A stretch of 64,000 nucleotides of DNA from Pseudomonas putida (GCF_001636055.1 NZ_CP011789.1:4340001-4404000); one strand, 5' to 3'; shown: positions 1-12,170, counted from the first letter of the stretch. Notes: generated by a model from the letters alone, not told the origin. Made by a program: numbers and translations.

Positions 1-177
1 GCCGCCCGCTTTACCGCGACCACCAGCGTGGACCTGGGCTTTGACAACCCACTCGGAACCGCCGATCTTGTCGCAGGCTTCTGCGGCTTGCTCAGGGGTA
101 TCTACAGCGAAACCCTTGGAAACTGGCAGGCCGTACTCAGCGAACAGCTGTTTACCCTGATACTCGTGAAGATTCAT
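1..177 (-). CDS. sucC: Succinate-CoA ligase (ADP-forming) beta subunit, N-terminal part
   Basis: This is the first 59 codons of SucC; the gene runs off the left edge. The protein begins [19 protein letters not shown] and reaches the ATP-grasp nucleotide-binding stretch [15 protein letters not shown]. SucCD converts succinyl-CoA to succinate with substrate-level ATP formation in the TCA cycle. It is the next gene after lpd in the same direction, as in other Pseudomonas suc clusters. The ATG lies at 177-175. Only the N-terminus is visible, but the match to the family is clear. Confidence 0.93.
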   Translation of the reverse strand, partial: MNLHEYQGKQLFAEYGLPVSKGFAVDTPEQAAEACDKIGGSEWVVKAQVHAGGRGKAGG

Positions 178-317
178 GCTTTTTACCGTCTTCGTTAGGT
201 ACTGCGCTTCGGCGCTGCGCTGTTTCCAGAGCCGCGCCACCTGTGACCGTTAACCCCGGATTTTTCCGGTGGCCCGGTCCGGCGGACATTCCGCGGTGGA
301 TCTTGCACGCAAGACCC

Positions 318-345
318 ACGACGGGCAGCCCGCCGTGGTTTTTAT
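318..345 (-). terminator. Possible hairpin terminator after lpd
   Basis: A GC-rich inverted repeat (CCACGGCGGGC / GCCCGTCGTGG on the minus strand) lies just after the lpd stop, followed by only a short T-rich stretch. It may attenuate rather than end transcription before sucC. Confidence 0.4.
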
Positions 346-347
346 AA

Positions 348-1879
<1,532 letters not shown>

Positions 1880-3100
1880 TTAGATGTCCAGCAGCAGACG
1901 GGACGGATCTTCCAGCAGGTTCTTGATGGTCACCAGGAAGGTTACCGCTTCCTTGCCGTCGATCAGGCGGTGGTCATAGGACAGCGCCAGGTACATCATC
2001 GGGCGAATGACCACTTGGCCATTGATCGCCATCGGACGCTGGATGATGTTGTGCATACCCAGGATCGCGGCCTGCGGCGGGTTGACGATCGGGGTCGACA
2101 TCATCGAACCGAAGGTACCACCGTTGGTGATGGTGAAGGTACCGCCGGTCATCTCTTCGATCGACAGCTTGCCGTCACGGGCCTTCTTGCCGAAGGTGGC
2201 GATGCCGTTCTCGATCTCGGCCAGCGACATGGACTCGGCATTGCGCAGCACCGGTACCACCAGGCCACGGTCGCTGGAGACGGCAACGCCGACGTCCGCG
2301 TAGCCATGGTAGACGATGTCGTTGCCATCAATCGAAGCGTTGACTGCCGGGAAGCGCTTCAGCGCCTCGGTGGCGGCCTTGACGAAGAACGACATGAAGC
2401 CCAGGCGTACGCCGTTGTGGGTCTTCTCGAACAGGTCCTTGTACTTCGAACGCAGGGCCATGACTTCGGTCATGTCGACTTCGTTGAAGGTGGTCAGCAT
2501 GGCCATGCTCGACTGGGCTTCGACCAGACGCTCGGCGATCTTGGCGCGCAGGCGGGTCATCGGCACGCGCTTCTCGGTGCGATCGCCAGCAGCGACGACA
2601 ACCGGAGCAGCGGCAGCAGCAGCCGGCTTGGCAGCAGGTGCGGCAGGGGCCGACTTCTTGTTGGCGACTGCAGCCACCACGTCTTCCTTGGTGATGCGAC
2701 CGCCTTTACCGGTACCGGAAACGGTCGCCAGGTCGATGCCGTTCTCTTCGGCCAGCTTGCGCGCGGCAGGGGCGGCAACCGGGTCGTCTTCGCCAGCGTC
2801 GGCGCCAGCAGCGGCCGGAGCGGCAGCAGGAGCAGCGGCGGCAGGTGCTGCAGCAGCAGCGCCACCTTCAACGATCGAACCCAGGACTTCGTCGGACAGG
2901 ACGGTGTCGCCCTCGCCCTTGACGATGTCGCCCAGCACGCCATCGGCGGTGGCCAGGACTTCCAGGACGACCTTGTCGGTCTCGATGTCGACGATCAGCT
3001 CGTCACGCTTGACGGCTTCGCCCGGCTTCTTGTGCCAGGTGGCAACGGTGCCATCGGCAACCGATTCCGGGAAGGTTGGGGCTTTGATCTCGATAGCCAT
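1880..3100 (-). CDS. sucB: 2-oxoglutarate dehydrogenase E2, dihydrolipoyl succinyltransferase
   Basis: E2 core of the 2-oxoglutarate dehydrogenase complex, 406 residues; it transfers the succinyl group from lipoamide to CoA. The lipoyl domain (1-75) carries the modified lysine in ETDKVVLEV (Lys43). An Ala/Pro-rich linker leads to the peripheral subunit-binding domain (about 108-145). The catalytic domain (about 175-406) ends with the CoA acyltransferase motif SYDHRLIDG, with catalytic His377. It lies between sucA and lpd on the same strand and is probably cotranscribed with them. Confidence 0.97.
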
Positions 3101-3142
3101 TATCAGTGTTTCCTTAAATTCGGTTTCAGGTGCGCGAAGGCA

Positions 3143-5974
3143 TTAGACAGTGAACGCGTCTTGCAGCAGCTTTTCCTGCTGTTCGGCGTGCTTCGATGCG
3201 TAACCACAGGCTGGCGCGGCAGAAGCGTCGCGACCGGCGTACTCCAGGACCAGCGCCTTGTTGTGGCGGCCCAGGATACGGCGCATGTGATGCTGGCTGC
3301 TGTACCAGGCGCCCTGGTTCATCGGCTCTTCCTGACACCACACTGCATGCTTGAGGTTGGTGTAAGGCGCCAGGATCTCGACCAGGTCGTCCTCAGGGAA
3401 CGGATACAGCTGCTCGATACGCACGATGGCGATGTCTTCGCGGCCTTCGGCACGGCGTTTTTCCAGCAGGTCGTAGTAGACCTTGCCGCTGCACAGCACC
3501 AGGCGCTCGACCTTGGCCGGATCGATGGCATCGATTTCCGGGATCACGGTCTGGAACGAGCCTTCTGCCAGATCTTCCAGCGTCGAGATGGCCAGCTTGT
3601 GGCGCAGCAGCGACTTTGGCGTCAGCACGATCAGCGGCTTGCGCAGCGGACGGATGACCTGACGACGCAGCAGGTGGTAGATCTGCGCCGGCGTGGTCGG
3701 TACGCACACCTGAATGTTGTGCTCGGCGCACAGCTGCAGGTAGCGCTCCAGACGCGCCGAGGAGTGCTCGGGGCCCTGGCCTTCGTAGCCGTGTGGCAGC
3801 AGCATGGTCAGGCCGCACAGACGACCCCACTTGTGCTCGCCGCTGGTGATGAACTGGTCGATCACCACCTGCGCACCGTTGGCGAAGTCACCGAACTGAG
3901 CTTCCCAGATCACCAGTGCGTTCGGCGTGGTGGTGGAGTAGCCGTATTCGAAGGCCAGTACAGCTTCTTCCGAGAGGTAGGAGTCGTACAGTTCGAACTT
4001 CGGCTGGCCCGGGAACAGGTTCTTCAGCGGAACGTAGGTGCTGGCGTCCTTCTGGTTGTGCAGCACCGCGTGACGGTGCGAGAAGGTGCCACGGCCGATG
4101 TCCTGGCCGGTCATGCGGATCGGGTGACCTTCGAACTGCAGAGTGGCGTAGGCCATGGTCTCTGCGTAACCCCAGTTGATCGGCAAGCCACCGGCCTGCA
4201 TCTTCTGGCGATCTTCGTAGATCTTCGCGACCTGGCGCTGGACGACGAAACCTTCCGGCAGCTCGAGCAGCTTGGCCGACAGTTCCTGCAGGGTCTTGAG
4301 GTCGAAGCGCGTGTCGTGACGCGCGGTCCAGGCATGGCCCAGGTACGGACGCCAATCGACGAACAGCTCGCGGTTCGGTTCCTTGACCAGGCTCTTGACC
4401 ACGTGCAGGCCATTGTCCAGCGCGTTGCGGTACTCGTCGATCTTGGCCTGAGCGCGCTCGGCGTCGATGCGACCGGCTTGAATCAGCGCGTCGGCGTACA
4501 GCTCACGGGTGGTGCGCTGCTTGGTGATCTGCTGGTACATCAGCGGCTGGGTGCCATTCGGCTCGTCGGCCTCGTTGTGGCCGCGACGACGGTAGCAGAC
4601 CAGGTCAATCACCACGTCACGCTTGAACTGCATGCGGTAGTCGATGGCCAGTTGCGTCACGAACAGCACAGCTTCCGGATCGTCGCCGTTCACGTGCAGG
4701 ATCGGCGCCTGGATCATCTTGGCCACGTCGGTGGCGTACTCGGTGGAGCGCGCGTCCAGCGGGTTGCTGATGGTGAAACCGACCTGGTTGTTGATCACGA
4801 TGTGCACGGTACCGCCGGTCTTGAAACCGCGGGTCTGCGACATCTGGAAGGTTTCCATGACCACGCCCTGGCCTGCGAAGGCCGCGTCGCCGTGGATCGA
4901 GATCGGCAGGACCTTGTCGCCGACAGTGTCGTTGCGGCGGTCCTGGCGGGCACGAACCGAACCCTCTACCACTGGCGAGACGATTTCCAGGTGGGACGGG
5001 TTGAACGCCATTGCCAGGTGGACTTCACCACCAGGGGTCATGACGTTGCTGGAGAAGCCCTGGTGATACTTCACGTCACCGGAGCCCAGCTCGTTCATCT
5101 TCTTGCCTTCGAACTCGTCGAACAGCTCGCGCGGGTTCTTGCCGAAGGTGTTGACGAGCACGTTCAGACGGCCACGGTGGGCCATGCCGATCACGACTTC
5201 CTTGGTGCCGTAGGAGCCGGAACGCTGGATCATTTCGTCCAGCATCGGAATCAGGCTTTCGCCGCCTTCCAGACCGAAGCGCTTGGTACCCGGGTACTTG
5301 GTGCCCAGGTATTTCTCCAGGCCTTCACCCGCGGTAACGCGCTCGAGCAGGTGAGTCTGCACGTCAACGGAGAAATCAGGACGGCCACGAACGCTTTCGA
5401 GGCGCTGCTGGAACCAGCTGCGTTGCTCGGAATCGACGATGTGGGTGAACTCGGCGCCAATGGTGCGACAATATGTCTTCTGCAGCGCCTCGAAGATTTC
5501 GCGTAGGCTCGCTTCCTCTTTGCCGATGAACAGGTCGCCGGCACGGAAGGTCGTATCAAGGTCGGCATTGGTCAAGCCGTAGTGATTGATCGACAGGTCT
5601 ACAGGCGCAGGGCGCTGCCACAACCCCAACGGGTCGAGCTTGGCAGCCTGATGGCCGCGCATACGATAGGCCTGGATCAGTCGCAGCACTTCAACCTGCT
5701 TCTTCTCGTGTTCACTGCTCACGCTCCCGGCGGAAACCGGTTGGGCGCGGCGCTGGTTCTTTGCCAGCAGTACGAAATGGTCGCGGATCGTAGAGTGCGA
5801 TACGTCGGTAGCGGTGCTGCCGTCGGCGGGCAACTTCTGGAAGTAGGTGCGCCACTCTTCTGGCACAGCGTTAGGGTCGTGCAGGTAGAGCTCGTAGAGC
5901 TCTTCCACATATGCAGCGTTACCACCTGAAAGGTGGGCGCTTTCCCACATGCGCTGCATCACGCTTTCTTGCAT
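3143..5974 (-). CDS. sucA: 2-oxoglutarate dehydrogenase E1
   Basis: Thiamine diphosphate-dependent E1 subunit, 943 residues; it decarboxylates 2-oxoglutarate and succinylates the lipoyl group of SucB. The N-terminus (MQESVMQRMWESAHLSG) is the E2-binding segment of the family. The central part has MAHRGRLNVLVN and the thiamine/Mg region HGDAAFAGQGV. The transketolase-like C-terminal domain begins near GHPIRMTGQDIGRGTFSHRH. Length matches Pseudomonas orthologues. It follows sdhB by about 245 bases with no strong terminator between them. Confidence 0.97.
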   Translation of the reverse strand: MQESVMQRMWESAHLSGGNAAYVEELYELYLHDPNAVPEEWRTYFQKLPADGSTATDVSHSTIRDHFVLLAKNQRRAQPVSAGSVSSEHEKKQVEVLRLIQAYRMRGHQAAKLDPLGLWQRPAPVDLSINHYGLTNADLDTTFRAGDLFIGKEEASLREIFEALQKTYCRTIGAEFTHIVDSEQRSWFQQRLESVRGRPDFSVDVQTHLLERVTAGEGLEKYLGTKYPGTKRFGLEGGESLIPMLDEMIQRSGSYGTKEVVIGMAHRGRLNVLVNTFGKNPRELFDEFEGKKMNELGSGDVKYHQGFSSNVMTPGGEVHLAMAFNPSHLEIVSPVVEGSVRARQDRRNDTVGDKVLPISIHGDAAFAGQGVVMETFQMSQTRGFKTGGTVHIVINNQVGFTISNPLDARSTEYATDVAKMIQAPILHVNGDDPEAVLFVTQLAIDYRMQFKRDVVIDLVCYRRRGHNEADEPNGTQPLMYQQITKQRTTRELYADALIQAGRIDAERAQAKIDEYRNALDNGLHVVKSLVKEPNRELFVDWRPYLGHAWTARHDTRFDLKTLQELSAKLLELPEGFVVQRQVAKIYEDRQKMQAGGLPINWGYAETMAYATLQFEGHPIRMTGQDIGRGTFSHRHAVLHNQKDASTYVPLKNLFPGQPKFELYDSYLSEEAVLAFEYGYSTTTPNALVIWEAQFGDFANGAQVVIDQFITSGEHKWGRLCGLTMLLPHGYEGQGPEHSSARLERYLQLCAEHNIQVCVPTTPAQIYHLLRRQVIRPLRKPLIVLTPKSLLRHKLAISTLEDLAEGSFQTVIPEIDAIDPAKVERLVLCSGKVYYDLLEKRRAEGREDIAIVRIEQLYPFPEDDLVEILAPYTNLKHAVWCQEEPMNQGAWYSSQHHMRRILGRHNKALVLEYAGRDASAAPACGYASKHAEQQEKLLQDAFTV

Positions 5975-6218
5975 GCTTGGTCACCCTCGGTTAGGGGACG
6001 GATCGGCAAGAACCACGCAAACCTGGAAAAGTCCGAACACAGCGACTAACCACGCCACCTGGATCCTGCAGATTTTCCGGGTACCAGCCCGGAAGCCCCT
6101 GCTGGTCTCATATCTTCATAGGTAATGAGCGCGGGCTTTTTGGGCCCTTGCTCGGGTTTTACCTCGGCGCGGGCTCACCACCCGCGCTTCGGCTTACTGC
6201 TGGTGCAACATTTTTGAA
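5975..6218 (-). promoter_or_regulatory. sdhB-sucA leader region, possible sucA-II type RNA
   Basis: The 244-base gap holds several hairpins on the coding strand, including a perfect GCGCGGG / CCCGCGC stem at 6167-6187 and CCAGC / GCTGG around 6080-6105. A conserved structured RNA called sucA-II is known upstream of sucA in Pseudomonadales, and this is the position where it would lie. I could not align it to the family model, so the assignment rests on position. Confidence 0.35.
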
Positions 6219-6923
6219 TCAGGTGCCGCTCTGCAGCAGCATGTTACGTACGTGGCCGATCGCCTTGGTCGGGTTCAGACCCTTCGGGCAGACGTTCACG
6301 CAGTTCATGATCCCGCGGCAGCGGAACACGCTGAACGGGTCATCCAGCGACGCCAGACGCTCTTGCGTCTTGGTGTCACGGCTGTCGGCCAGGAAACGAT
6401 AGGCCTGCAACAACGCGGCGGGACCCAGGAACTTGTCCGGGTTCCACCAGAACGATGGGCAGGAGGTCGAGCAGCAAGCGCACAGGATGCACTCGTACAG
6501 ACCGTCCAGCTTGTCGCGATCTTCCGGCGACTGCAGACGCTCGATGGCCGGAGCCGGAGTGTCGTTCTGCAGGAATGGCTTCACCTTCTCGTACTGCTTG
6601 TAGAAGATGCTCATATCGACGACCAGGTCACGAATGACCGGCAAGCCTGGCAGCGGACGCAGGACCAGCTTGTTGCCCTTGACCACACCCGAGAGCGGGG
6701 TGATGCAGGCCAGGCCGTTCTTGCCGTTCATGTTCATGCCATCGGAACCGCAAACGCCTTCACGGCAGGAGCGACGGTACGAGAAGCCCTCGTCCTTCTC
6801 CTTGATCAGCGCCAGTACGTCCAGCACCATCAGGTCCTTGCCACCGGTATCGACGTCGAACGACTCCATCTTGGGCGCCGAGTCGGTGTCCGGGTTGTAA
6901 CGATAAACTTCGACTTTCAACAT
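6219..6923 (-). CDS. sdhB: Succinate dehydrogenase iron-sulfur subunit
   Basis: SdhB, 234 residues from the ATG at 6923 (MLKVEVYRYNPD), preceded by AAGGGTGG. A GTG nine bases upstream is in frame but has no better site. The [2Fe-2S] cysteines lie in SCREGVCGSDG and the following GLAC. The [4Fe-4S] and [3Fe-4S] cysteines lie in CILCACCSTSCP and CRGIMNCVNVCPKGLNP. It passes electrons from SdhA flavin to ubiquinone at the SdhCD membrane anchor. sdhA ends 11 bases upstream. Confidence 0.97.
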   Translation of the reverse strand: MLKVEVYRYNPDTDSAPKMESFDVDTGGKDLMVLDVLALIKEKDEGFSYRRSCREGVCGSDGMNMNGKNGLACITPLSGVVKGNKLVLRPLPGLPVIRDLVVDMSIFYKQYEKVKPFLQNDTPAPAIERLQSPEDRDKLDGLYECILCACCSTSCPSFWWNPDKFLGPAALLQAYRFLADSRDTKTQERLASLDDPFSVFRCRGIMNCVNVCPKGLNPTKAIGHVRNMLLQSGT

Positions 6924-6934
6924 AGCGGCCACCC

Positions 6935-8707
6935 TTAGTAAGTCCGGACTTTTGGTTCGAAGGCAGGAACTGTCTTCGGCGCAAAGTTGACGCCACGCTT
7001 GGCGACGCGCTTCTCACCCGGGTAGTACAGGGTGTGGCACAGCCAGTTCTCGTCGTCACGGTCTTCGAAGTCTTCACGGGCGTGCGCGCCGCGGGACTCT
7101 TTACGGGCTTCGGCTGCGATGGCGGTCGCTTCGGCAACTTCCAGCAGGTTCTGCAGCTCCAGCGCTTCGATACGCGCGGTGTTGAAGGCCTGGGACTTGT
7201 CGTTGATCTTGACGTTGGCAATGCGGTCACGCAGGCCGGCCAACTGCTCGATACCCTTCTGCATGTATTCGCCAGTACGGAATACACCGAAGTAGTTCTG
7301 CATGCAGCTCTGCAGCTCGCGCTTGAGGCTTGCGACATCTTCGCCAGTGGTGCGCTCGTTGAGCTTGTTCAGGCGGTTCAGGGCAACGTCGACATCGGTG
7401 TCGCTCGCGTCGCGGTACTCGACGCCGTCGCTCAGTGCCTTTTCCAGGTGCAGGCCGGCAGCGCGACCGAATACCACCAGGTCGAGCAGCGAGTTGCCGC
7501 CCAGGCGGTTGGCACCGTGAACCGATACGCACGCCACTTCACCCACAGCGAACAGGCCTGGGATGATCTGATCCTTGCCTTCGGCGTCCATGGTGATGGC
7601 CTGGCCATGAATGTTGGTGGCAACGCCGCCCATCATGTAGTGGCAGGTCGGCACGACCGGAACCGGCGCGACCACCGGGTCGACGTGGGCGAAGGTCTTG
7701 GACAGCTCGCAGATGCCTGGCAGGCGGCTGTGCAGCACTTCCTCGCCCAGGTGGTCCAGCTTCAGCAGTACGTGGTCCTTGTTCGGACCCACGCCGTTTC
7801 CGGCGATGATTTCCTTGACCATGGAACGGGCGACCACGTCGCGGCCAGCCAGGTCCTTCGCGTTCGGCGCATAACGCTCCATGAAGCGCTCGCCGTGGGC
7901 GTTGATCAGGTAGCCACCCTCACCGCGGCAACCTTCGGTGACCAGTACGCCGGCGCCGGCAATACCGGTCGGGTGGAACTGCCACATCTCGATGTCCTGC
8001 ACCGGCACGCCTGCACGCAGGGCCATGCCGATACCGTCGCCGGTGTTGATCAGGGCGTTGGTTGTGGAGGCGTAGATACGGCCCGCACCGCCGGTGGCCA
8101 GAACGGTGGCCTTGGACTTGATGTACATGGTTTCGCCGGTTTCGATGCAGATCGCGATCACACCGACGAAAGCGCCGTCCTGGTTCTTGACCAAGTCAAC
8201 GGCGTAGTACTCGTTGAGGAAGGTGGTGCCCGCCTTAAGGTTGCCCTGATAGAGGGTGTGCAGCAGGGCGTGACCGGTACGGTCGGACGCGGCGCAAGTA
8301 CGCGCAGCCTGGCCGCCCTTGCCGAAGTCCTTGGACTGGCCACCGAACGGACGCTGGTAGATACGGCCGGTTTCGGTACGCGAGAACGGCAGGCCCATGT
8401 GGTCCAGCTCGAAAACCGCAGCCGGGCCTTCCTGACACATGTATTCGATAGCGTCCTGGTCACCGATGTAGTCGGAACCCTTGACGGTATCGTACATGTG
8501 CCAGCGCCAGTCGTCGTTCGGGTCGGCCGAAGCGATGGCGCAGGTGATGCCGCCCTGGGCGGATACAGTGTGCGAACGGGTCGGGAACACCTTGGTGACT
8601 ACTGCGGTCTTGTGGCCGCCTTGAGCCAGCTGCAGTGCTGCGCGCATGCCCGCACCGCCGCCACCGATGATGATGGCGTCGAAGGAAATGGTTGGAATGT
8701 TAGCCAT
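6935..8707 (-). CDS. sdhA: Succinate dehydrogenase flavoprotein subunit
   Basis: SdhA, 590 residues, oxidises succinate to fumarate with covalently bound FAD. The FAD fold has [11 protein letters not shown] near residue 16. The flavinylated histidine lies in [10 protein letters not shown] (about residue 47). The dicarboxylate site includes [14 protein letters not shown] and the HPTG motif. The C-terminal domain ends [11 protein letters not shown], as in proteobacterial SdhA. It lies between sdhD and sdhB in a tight operon. Confidence 0.97.
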   Translation of the reverse strand: MANIPTISFDAIIIGGGGAGMRAALQLAQGGHKTAVVTKVFPTRSHTVSAQGGITCAIASADPNDDWRWHMYDTVKGSDYIGDQDAIEYMCQEGPAAVFELDHMGLPFSRTETGRIYQRPFGGQSKDFGKGGQAARTCAASDRTGHALLHTLYQGNLKAGTTFLNEYYAVDLVKNQDGAFVGVIAICIETGETMYIKSKATVLATGGAGRIYASTTNALINTGDGIGMALRAGVPVQDIEMWQFHPTGIAGAGVLVTEGCRGEGGYLINAHGERFMERYAPNAKDLAGRDVVARSMVKEIIAGNGVGPNKDHVLLKLDHLGEEVLHSRLPGICELSKTFAHVDPVVAPVPVVPTCHYMMGGVATNIHGQAITMDAEGKDQIIPGLFAVGEVACVSVHGANRLGGNSLLDLVVFGRAAGLHLEKALSDGVEYRDASDTDVDVALNRLNKLNERTTGEDVASLKRELQSCMQNYFGVFRTGEYMQKGIEQLAGLRDRIANVKINDKSQAFNTARIEALELQNLLEVAEATAIAAEARKESRGAHAREDFEDRDDENWLCHTLYYPGEKRVAKRGVNFAPKTVPAFEPKVRTY

Positions 8708-8710
8708 GAA

Positions 8711-9079
8711 TCAGATACCCCAGAGAATCTGCACACCCCAGACGAAGTAAGCGAACATCGCAACGCCGCATACCGCCTGGAACAGGAAACGAATCGCAGT
8801 CGCCGACTTGCCGAACGACATCGGCGTCAGGTAGTCGGTGGCAATGGTCCACATGCCGACCCAGGCGTGAGCGCCCAGGGCAACGAGTGCCAGCAGACTG
8901 AAGATCCGCATCGCGTTGTTGGAGAACAGAGCGTGCCACTGGGCATAGTCGATGCCCGGGTGGATCGCGAGGTAGCCGATCAGGAAGATGAAGTAAGCCG
9001 CGAGAACGACCGCCGAGACGCGCTGCGCCATCCAGTCATAGAGGCCCGAACGCGACAGGTTCGTGACATTAGTTACCAT
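8711..9079 (-). CDS. sdhD: Succinate dehydrogenase membrane anchor subunit
   Basis: SdhD, 122 residues from the ATG at 9079; an in-frame TTG at 9085 is the only upstream alternative. Three membrane helices are visible: about 20-40, 55-75 and 95-118. The haem-ligand region is LVALGAHAWVGMW, and GLYDWMAQR is a typical N-terminal quinone-site motif. The start overlaps the end of sdhC by seven bases, which suggests translational coupling. Confidence 0.94.
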   Translation of the reverse strand: MVTNVTNLSRSGLYDWMAQRVSAVVLAAYFIFLIGYLAIHPGIDYAQWHALFSNNAMRIFSLLALVALGAHAWVGMWTIATDYLTPMSFGKSATAIRFLFQAVCGVAMFAYFVWGVQILWGI

Positions 9080-9459
9080 ACCCAAACTCCCGCCAGAACG
9101 ATCAGCACCACGGAGATGACGATCACGATTTTCGAGCCCAGCTTGCCGCCTTCCAGCGTCTCACCGACACCCATGTCCATGATCAGGTGGCGAACACCTG
9201 CGACGAGGTGATACAGCAGGCCGGACAGCAGGCCCCAGGTCACCAGTTTGGCCAGCGGACTGGTCAGACACGCCTTCACCTCGGCAAAGCCCTCCTCGGA
9301 ACCCAGCGACTTGCCCAATGCGTACAGCATGATGGCAAGGCCGAGGAACAGGATGACGCCGGAAATACGGTGAAGAATGGACGTGTACGCGGTGATCGGG
9401 AGTTTGATGGTCCTTAGGTCTAGGTTTACAGGTCGTTGGCTTTTCACGGCTTTTTTCAC
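9073..9459 (-). CDS. sdhC: Succinate dehydrogenase cytochrome b556 subunit
   Basis: SdhC, 128 residues, first gene of the sdh operon. It shows the family signature RPVNLDLRTIKLPITAYTS with SILHRISGV (quinone-site Ser and Arg), and the haem-ligand histidine in LLYHLVAGVRHLIMD. There are three membrane helices. The operon promoter should lie in the 350-base gap shared with gltA. Confidence 0.95.
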   Translation of the reverse strand: MKKAVKSQRPVNLDLRTIKLPITAYTSILHRISGVILFLGLAIMLYALGKSLGSEEGFAEVKACLTSPLAKLVTWGLLSGLLYHLVAGVRHLIMDMGVGETLEGGKLGSKIVIVISVVLIVLAGVWVW

Positions 9460-9810
9460 ACTGAAGAGCCCCTAGCGAACAGGGCAAAGTTGTTGGTAAG
9501 TGTACTGGTCAGGTACCCACCACCGAAGAGAACACGACACCCAGCAGGGCGGGCTGGAAAGCCCCTGGGAGTCGGCTGCCGAGTATAGACAGTTAGGCTG
9601 CTTATGACAACGTAAGGGGCTAGCCCGAATAGCGCATTGCCTTTAGCGAACAAAAGGCGTAAACGGGCGGCAATTTCGTGAAAATCATGGGCTTGGAGGG
9701 TGTTTCAACCAGCCTTTAGGCAAATTGACATTCGAATTTATCCCTCTATAGTGGTGCGGGCCCTGCGTGGGGGGTCTGTCTGATGATTTCAAGCATTAAT
9801 AGGAGGCCAC
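9460..9810. promoter_or_regulatory. Divergent sdhC / gltA intergenic region with gltA promoter
   Basis: No gene is seen in these 351 bases. On the plus strand there is a good sigma-70 promoter: TTGACA at 9725-9730, 16 bases, TATAGT at 9747-9752. AGGAGG at 9801-9806 is the ribosome-binding site of gltA. The sdhC promoter must lie on the other strand in the left half, but I could not place it. Confidence 0.65.
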
Positions 9811-11100
9811 ATGGCTGACAAAAAAGCGCAGTTGGTCATCGAGGGCGCAGCCCCCGTAGAGCTGCCCATTTTAACCGGCACCGTTGGTCCCGATGTTATC
9901 GACGTCCGCGGGTTGGGGGCATCCGGTCACTTCACCTTCGACCCCGGTTTCATGGCGACCGCCTCGTGCGAGTCGAAGATCACCTACATCGACGGCGACA
10001 AGGGCGTGCTGCTGCACCGCGGCTACCCGATCGAACAGCTCGCCGAGCAATCGGACTACCTGGAAACCTGCTACCTGCTGCTCAACGGCGAACTGCCGAA
10101 CGCAGAGCAGAAGGCCCAGTTCGTCAGCACCGTGAAGAACCACACCATGGTCCACGAGCAGCTGAAGTCCTTCTTCAACGGTTTCCGCCGCGACGCCCAC
10201 CCGATGGCCGTCATGTGCGGTGTGGTCGGCGCCCTCTCGGCGTTCTATCACGACTCGCTGGACATCAATAATCCGCAGCACCGCGAAATCTCCGCCGTGC
10301 GCCTGGTCGCGAAGATGCCGACGCTTGCAGCGATGGTGTACAAGTACTCCATGGGCCAACCCATGATGTACCCGCGCAACGACCTGTCGTACGCAGAAAA
10401 CTTCCTGCACATGATGTTCAACACCCCGTGCGAGATCAAACCGATCAGCCCGGTGCTGGCCAAGGCGATGGACCGGATCTTCATCCTCCACGCCGACCAC
10501 GAGCAGAACGCCTCCACCTCCACCGTGCGCCTGGCCGGGTCTTCGGGTGCCAACCCGTTCGCCTGTATCGCCGCCGGTATCGCCGCACTGTGGGGCCCTG
10601 CCCACGGCGGTGCGAACGAAGCGGTCCTGACCATGCTCGATGAAATCGGCGATGTCTCGAACATCGACAAGTTCATCGCCAAGGCCAAGGACAAGAACGA
10701 TCCGTTCAAACTGATGGGCTTCGGTCACCGCGTTTACAAGAACCGCGACCCGCGCGCCACCGTGATGAAGCAGACCTGCGACGAAGTCCTGCGCGAGCTG
10801 GGCATCAAGGACGATCCGCAGCTGGAACTGGCGATGCGCCTGGAAGAGATCGCCCTGACCGATCCGTACTTCATCGAGCGCTCGCTGTACCCGAACGTCG
10901 ACTTCTACTCGGGGATCATCCTCAAGGCGATCGGCATTCCAACCAGCATGTTCACCGTGATCTTCGCCCTGGCACGTACCGTGGGCTGGATCTCGCACTG
11001 GAAGGAAATGCTCTCCGGCCCGTACAAGATTGGCCGTCCGCGCCAGCTGTACACCGGCGAGCCGCAGCGCGACATCACCGCACTGAAAGACCGCAAGTAA
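9811..11100 (+). CDS. gltA: Citrate synthase (type II, hexameric)
   Basis: Citrate synthase of 429 residues, condensing acetyl-CoA and oxaloacetate. Visible family features are the N-terminal [32 protein letters not shown] with a catalytic histidine, the second catalytic histidine in [14 protein letters not shown], and the C-terminal aspartate region in [10 protein letters not shown]. The length is that of Gram-negative type II enzymes. AGGAGG precedes the ATG and a terminator follows the stop. It is divergent from sdhC. Confidence 0.97.
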   Translation: MADKKAQLVIEGAAPVELPILTGTVGPDVIDVRGLGASGHFTFDPGFMATASCESKITYIDGDKGVLLHRGYPIEQLAEQSDYLETCYLLLNGELPNAEQKAQFVSTVKNHTMVHEQLKSFFNGFRRDAHPMAVMCGVVGALSAFYHDSLDINNPQHREISAVRLVAKMPTLAAMVYKYSMGQPMMYPRNDLSYAENFLHMMFNTPCEIKPISPVLAKAMDRIFILHADHEQNASTSTVRLAGSSGANPFACIAAGIAALWGPAHGGANEAVLTMLDEIGDVSNIDKFIAKAKDKNDPFKLMGFGHRVYKNRDPRATVMKQTCDEVLRELGIKDDPQLELAMRLEEIALTDPYFIERSLYPNVDFYSGIILKAIGIPTSMFTVIFALARTVGWISHWKEMLSGPYKIGRPRQLYTGEPQRDITALKDRK

Positions 11101-11118
11101 GCCGCCCAGGCTGAACGC

Positions 11119-11149
11119 AAAAAGGCTGCCCTCGGGCAGCCTTTTTCAT
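11119..11149 (+). terminator. Intrinsic terminator of gltA
   Basis: AAAAAGGCTGCC / GGCAGCCTTTTT stem with a CTCG loop and a T run, 18 bases after the gltA stop. It is nearly symmetric, so it may also serve the convergent START-domain gene. Confidence 0.88.
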
Positions 11150-11171
11150 TGGGCCATTCGACGAAAGAACC

Positions 11172-11780
11172 TCAGTTCTTCTCGGCCCGCTCACGCAAGC
11201 CTTTCAGCGTATTGAACGGCGCATCCACCACGAACTTGTTGGCCAACCACGAAGGCACGCTACCACCTGGCTCGGTGTGCACCTGATAAGTCACCTCGGT
11301 GCTGTCGCCCTTGGGCACCAGCTTCCAGAAGCCCTCGACCTGCGCCACGCGCACGAAGCCCTTCTCCTCCGGCAGGTACTTCGGATCACCCTCGAGCTTG
11401 CGGGTCAGGCTACCGTCGGCTTCCTGCACCGTGGTCACGTGCAGGATCGAATCGCGCGGCGTCACCGGCCAGGGCGTGTTGAACTGGGTGTAGGTCCAGC
11501 TCTGGTCGCCCTCATGCTTGAGCAGCTTCTGCGACTTGCACTCATGCACCCAGGCGCAGGCGCCGGCTACATCCTCCTGCAGCGCCTTGACCTTGGCCAG
11601 CGGCGCCTTGATGACGGTCACCCCACGGTAGGCCTTGTACTTGGAACCCGACACCTCGCTGAGGGACACCTTGATGCCCTCCTCGTCCTTGGCCACCTGC
11701 CAGCTCTCGGCCCAGGCCGTCGGCGCCAGCATGACACCCATGCCACACAGCAGTACAACGCGCTTGATCGATCTCATCAT
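11172..11780 (-). CDS. START-domain (SRPBCC) lipid-binding-like periplasmic protein
   Basis: A 202-residue protein with a signal peptide (hydrophobic VVLLCGMGVMLAPTAWA, cleavage after TAWA near residue 24), followed by one START/SRPBCC domain filling the rest. Such domains form a hydrophobic pocket for lipids or other apolar ligands; the ligand is not known here. Two adjacent ATG codons (11780, 11777) both fit the AAGGA upstream. It is convergent with gltA. Confidence 0.8.
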   Translation of the reverse strand: MMRSIKRVVLLCGMGVMLAPTAWAESWQVAKDEEGIKVSLSEVSGSKYKAYRGVTVIKAPLAKVKALQEDVAGACAWVHECKSQKLLKHEGDQSWTYTQFNTPWPVTPRDSILHVTTVQEADGSLTRKLEGDPKYLPEEKGFVRVAQVEGFWKLVPKGDSTEVTYQVHTEPGGSVPSWLANKFVVDAPFNTLKGLRERAEKN

Positions 11781-11808
11781 CTTGTTCCTTTTGTCGAAGA
11801 TCCAAACG

Positions 11809-12063
11809 TCACGCCGCCGTCATCTGCTCCAGCCAGCCAATGATCCTGATCGCATCGTCGCGATCACGGCCGCAGACATCCACCTCGGCCTTGAACCCGC
11901 CACAGACCTTTGGCCGTTCGGGCTTGCCGAACAAGGCGCAGAGATAGTCCACGGACAGGTGCAGGCAACGCTCGCCCGCCGGCTTGCCCTGAGGCATACC
12001 GGGGATCGGCGAACTGATGGACGGGGCAATGCAGCAGGCACCGCAGCCCTCACGGCATTTCAT
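11809..12063 (-). CDS. YkgJ-family cysteine cluster protein
   Basis: An 84-residue protein with the YkgJ-type N-terminal cluster MKCREGCGACC (Cys3, Cys7, Cys10, Cys11) and a later Cys pair around GERCLHL and YLCALF. The spacing suggests Zn2+ or Fe-S binding. Its role is unknown. It is 28 bases upstream of the START-domain gene and may be cotranscribed with it. Confidence 0.82.
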   Translation of the reverse strand: MKCREGCGACCIAPSISSPIPGMPQGKPAGERCLHLSVDYLCALFGKPERPKVCGGFKAEVDVCGRDRDDAIRIIGWLEQMTAA

Positions 12064-12170
12064 GACAACTGGACTCCCTGGAACTGGACGGGACGGACAT
12101 CCCTGGATACTAACCGCTCAAACATATGTTTGAAATTACCGAACCGATGAAATCCGCGGTGACTCGGCAG

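Noticed and set aside
1970..5506. 1178-codon open frame on the plus strand across sucA/sucB
   Set aside because: High-GC antisense shadow of sucAB; no family features and the opposite strand encodes well-known proteins.
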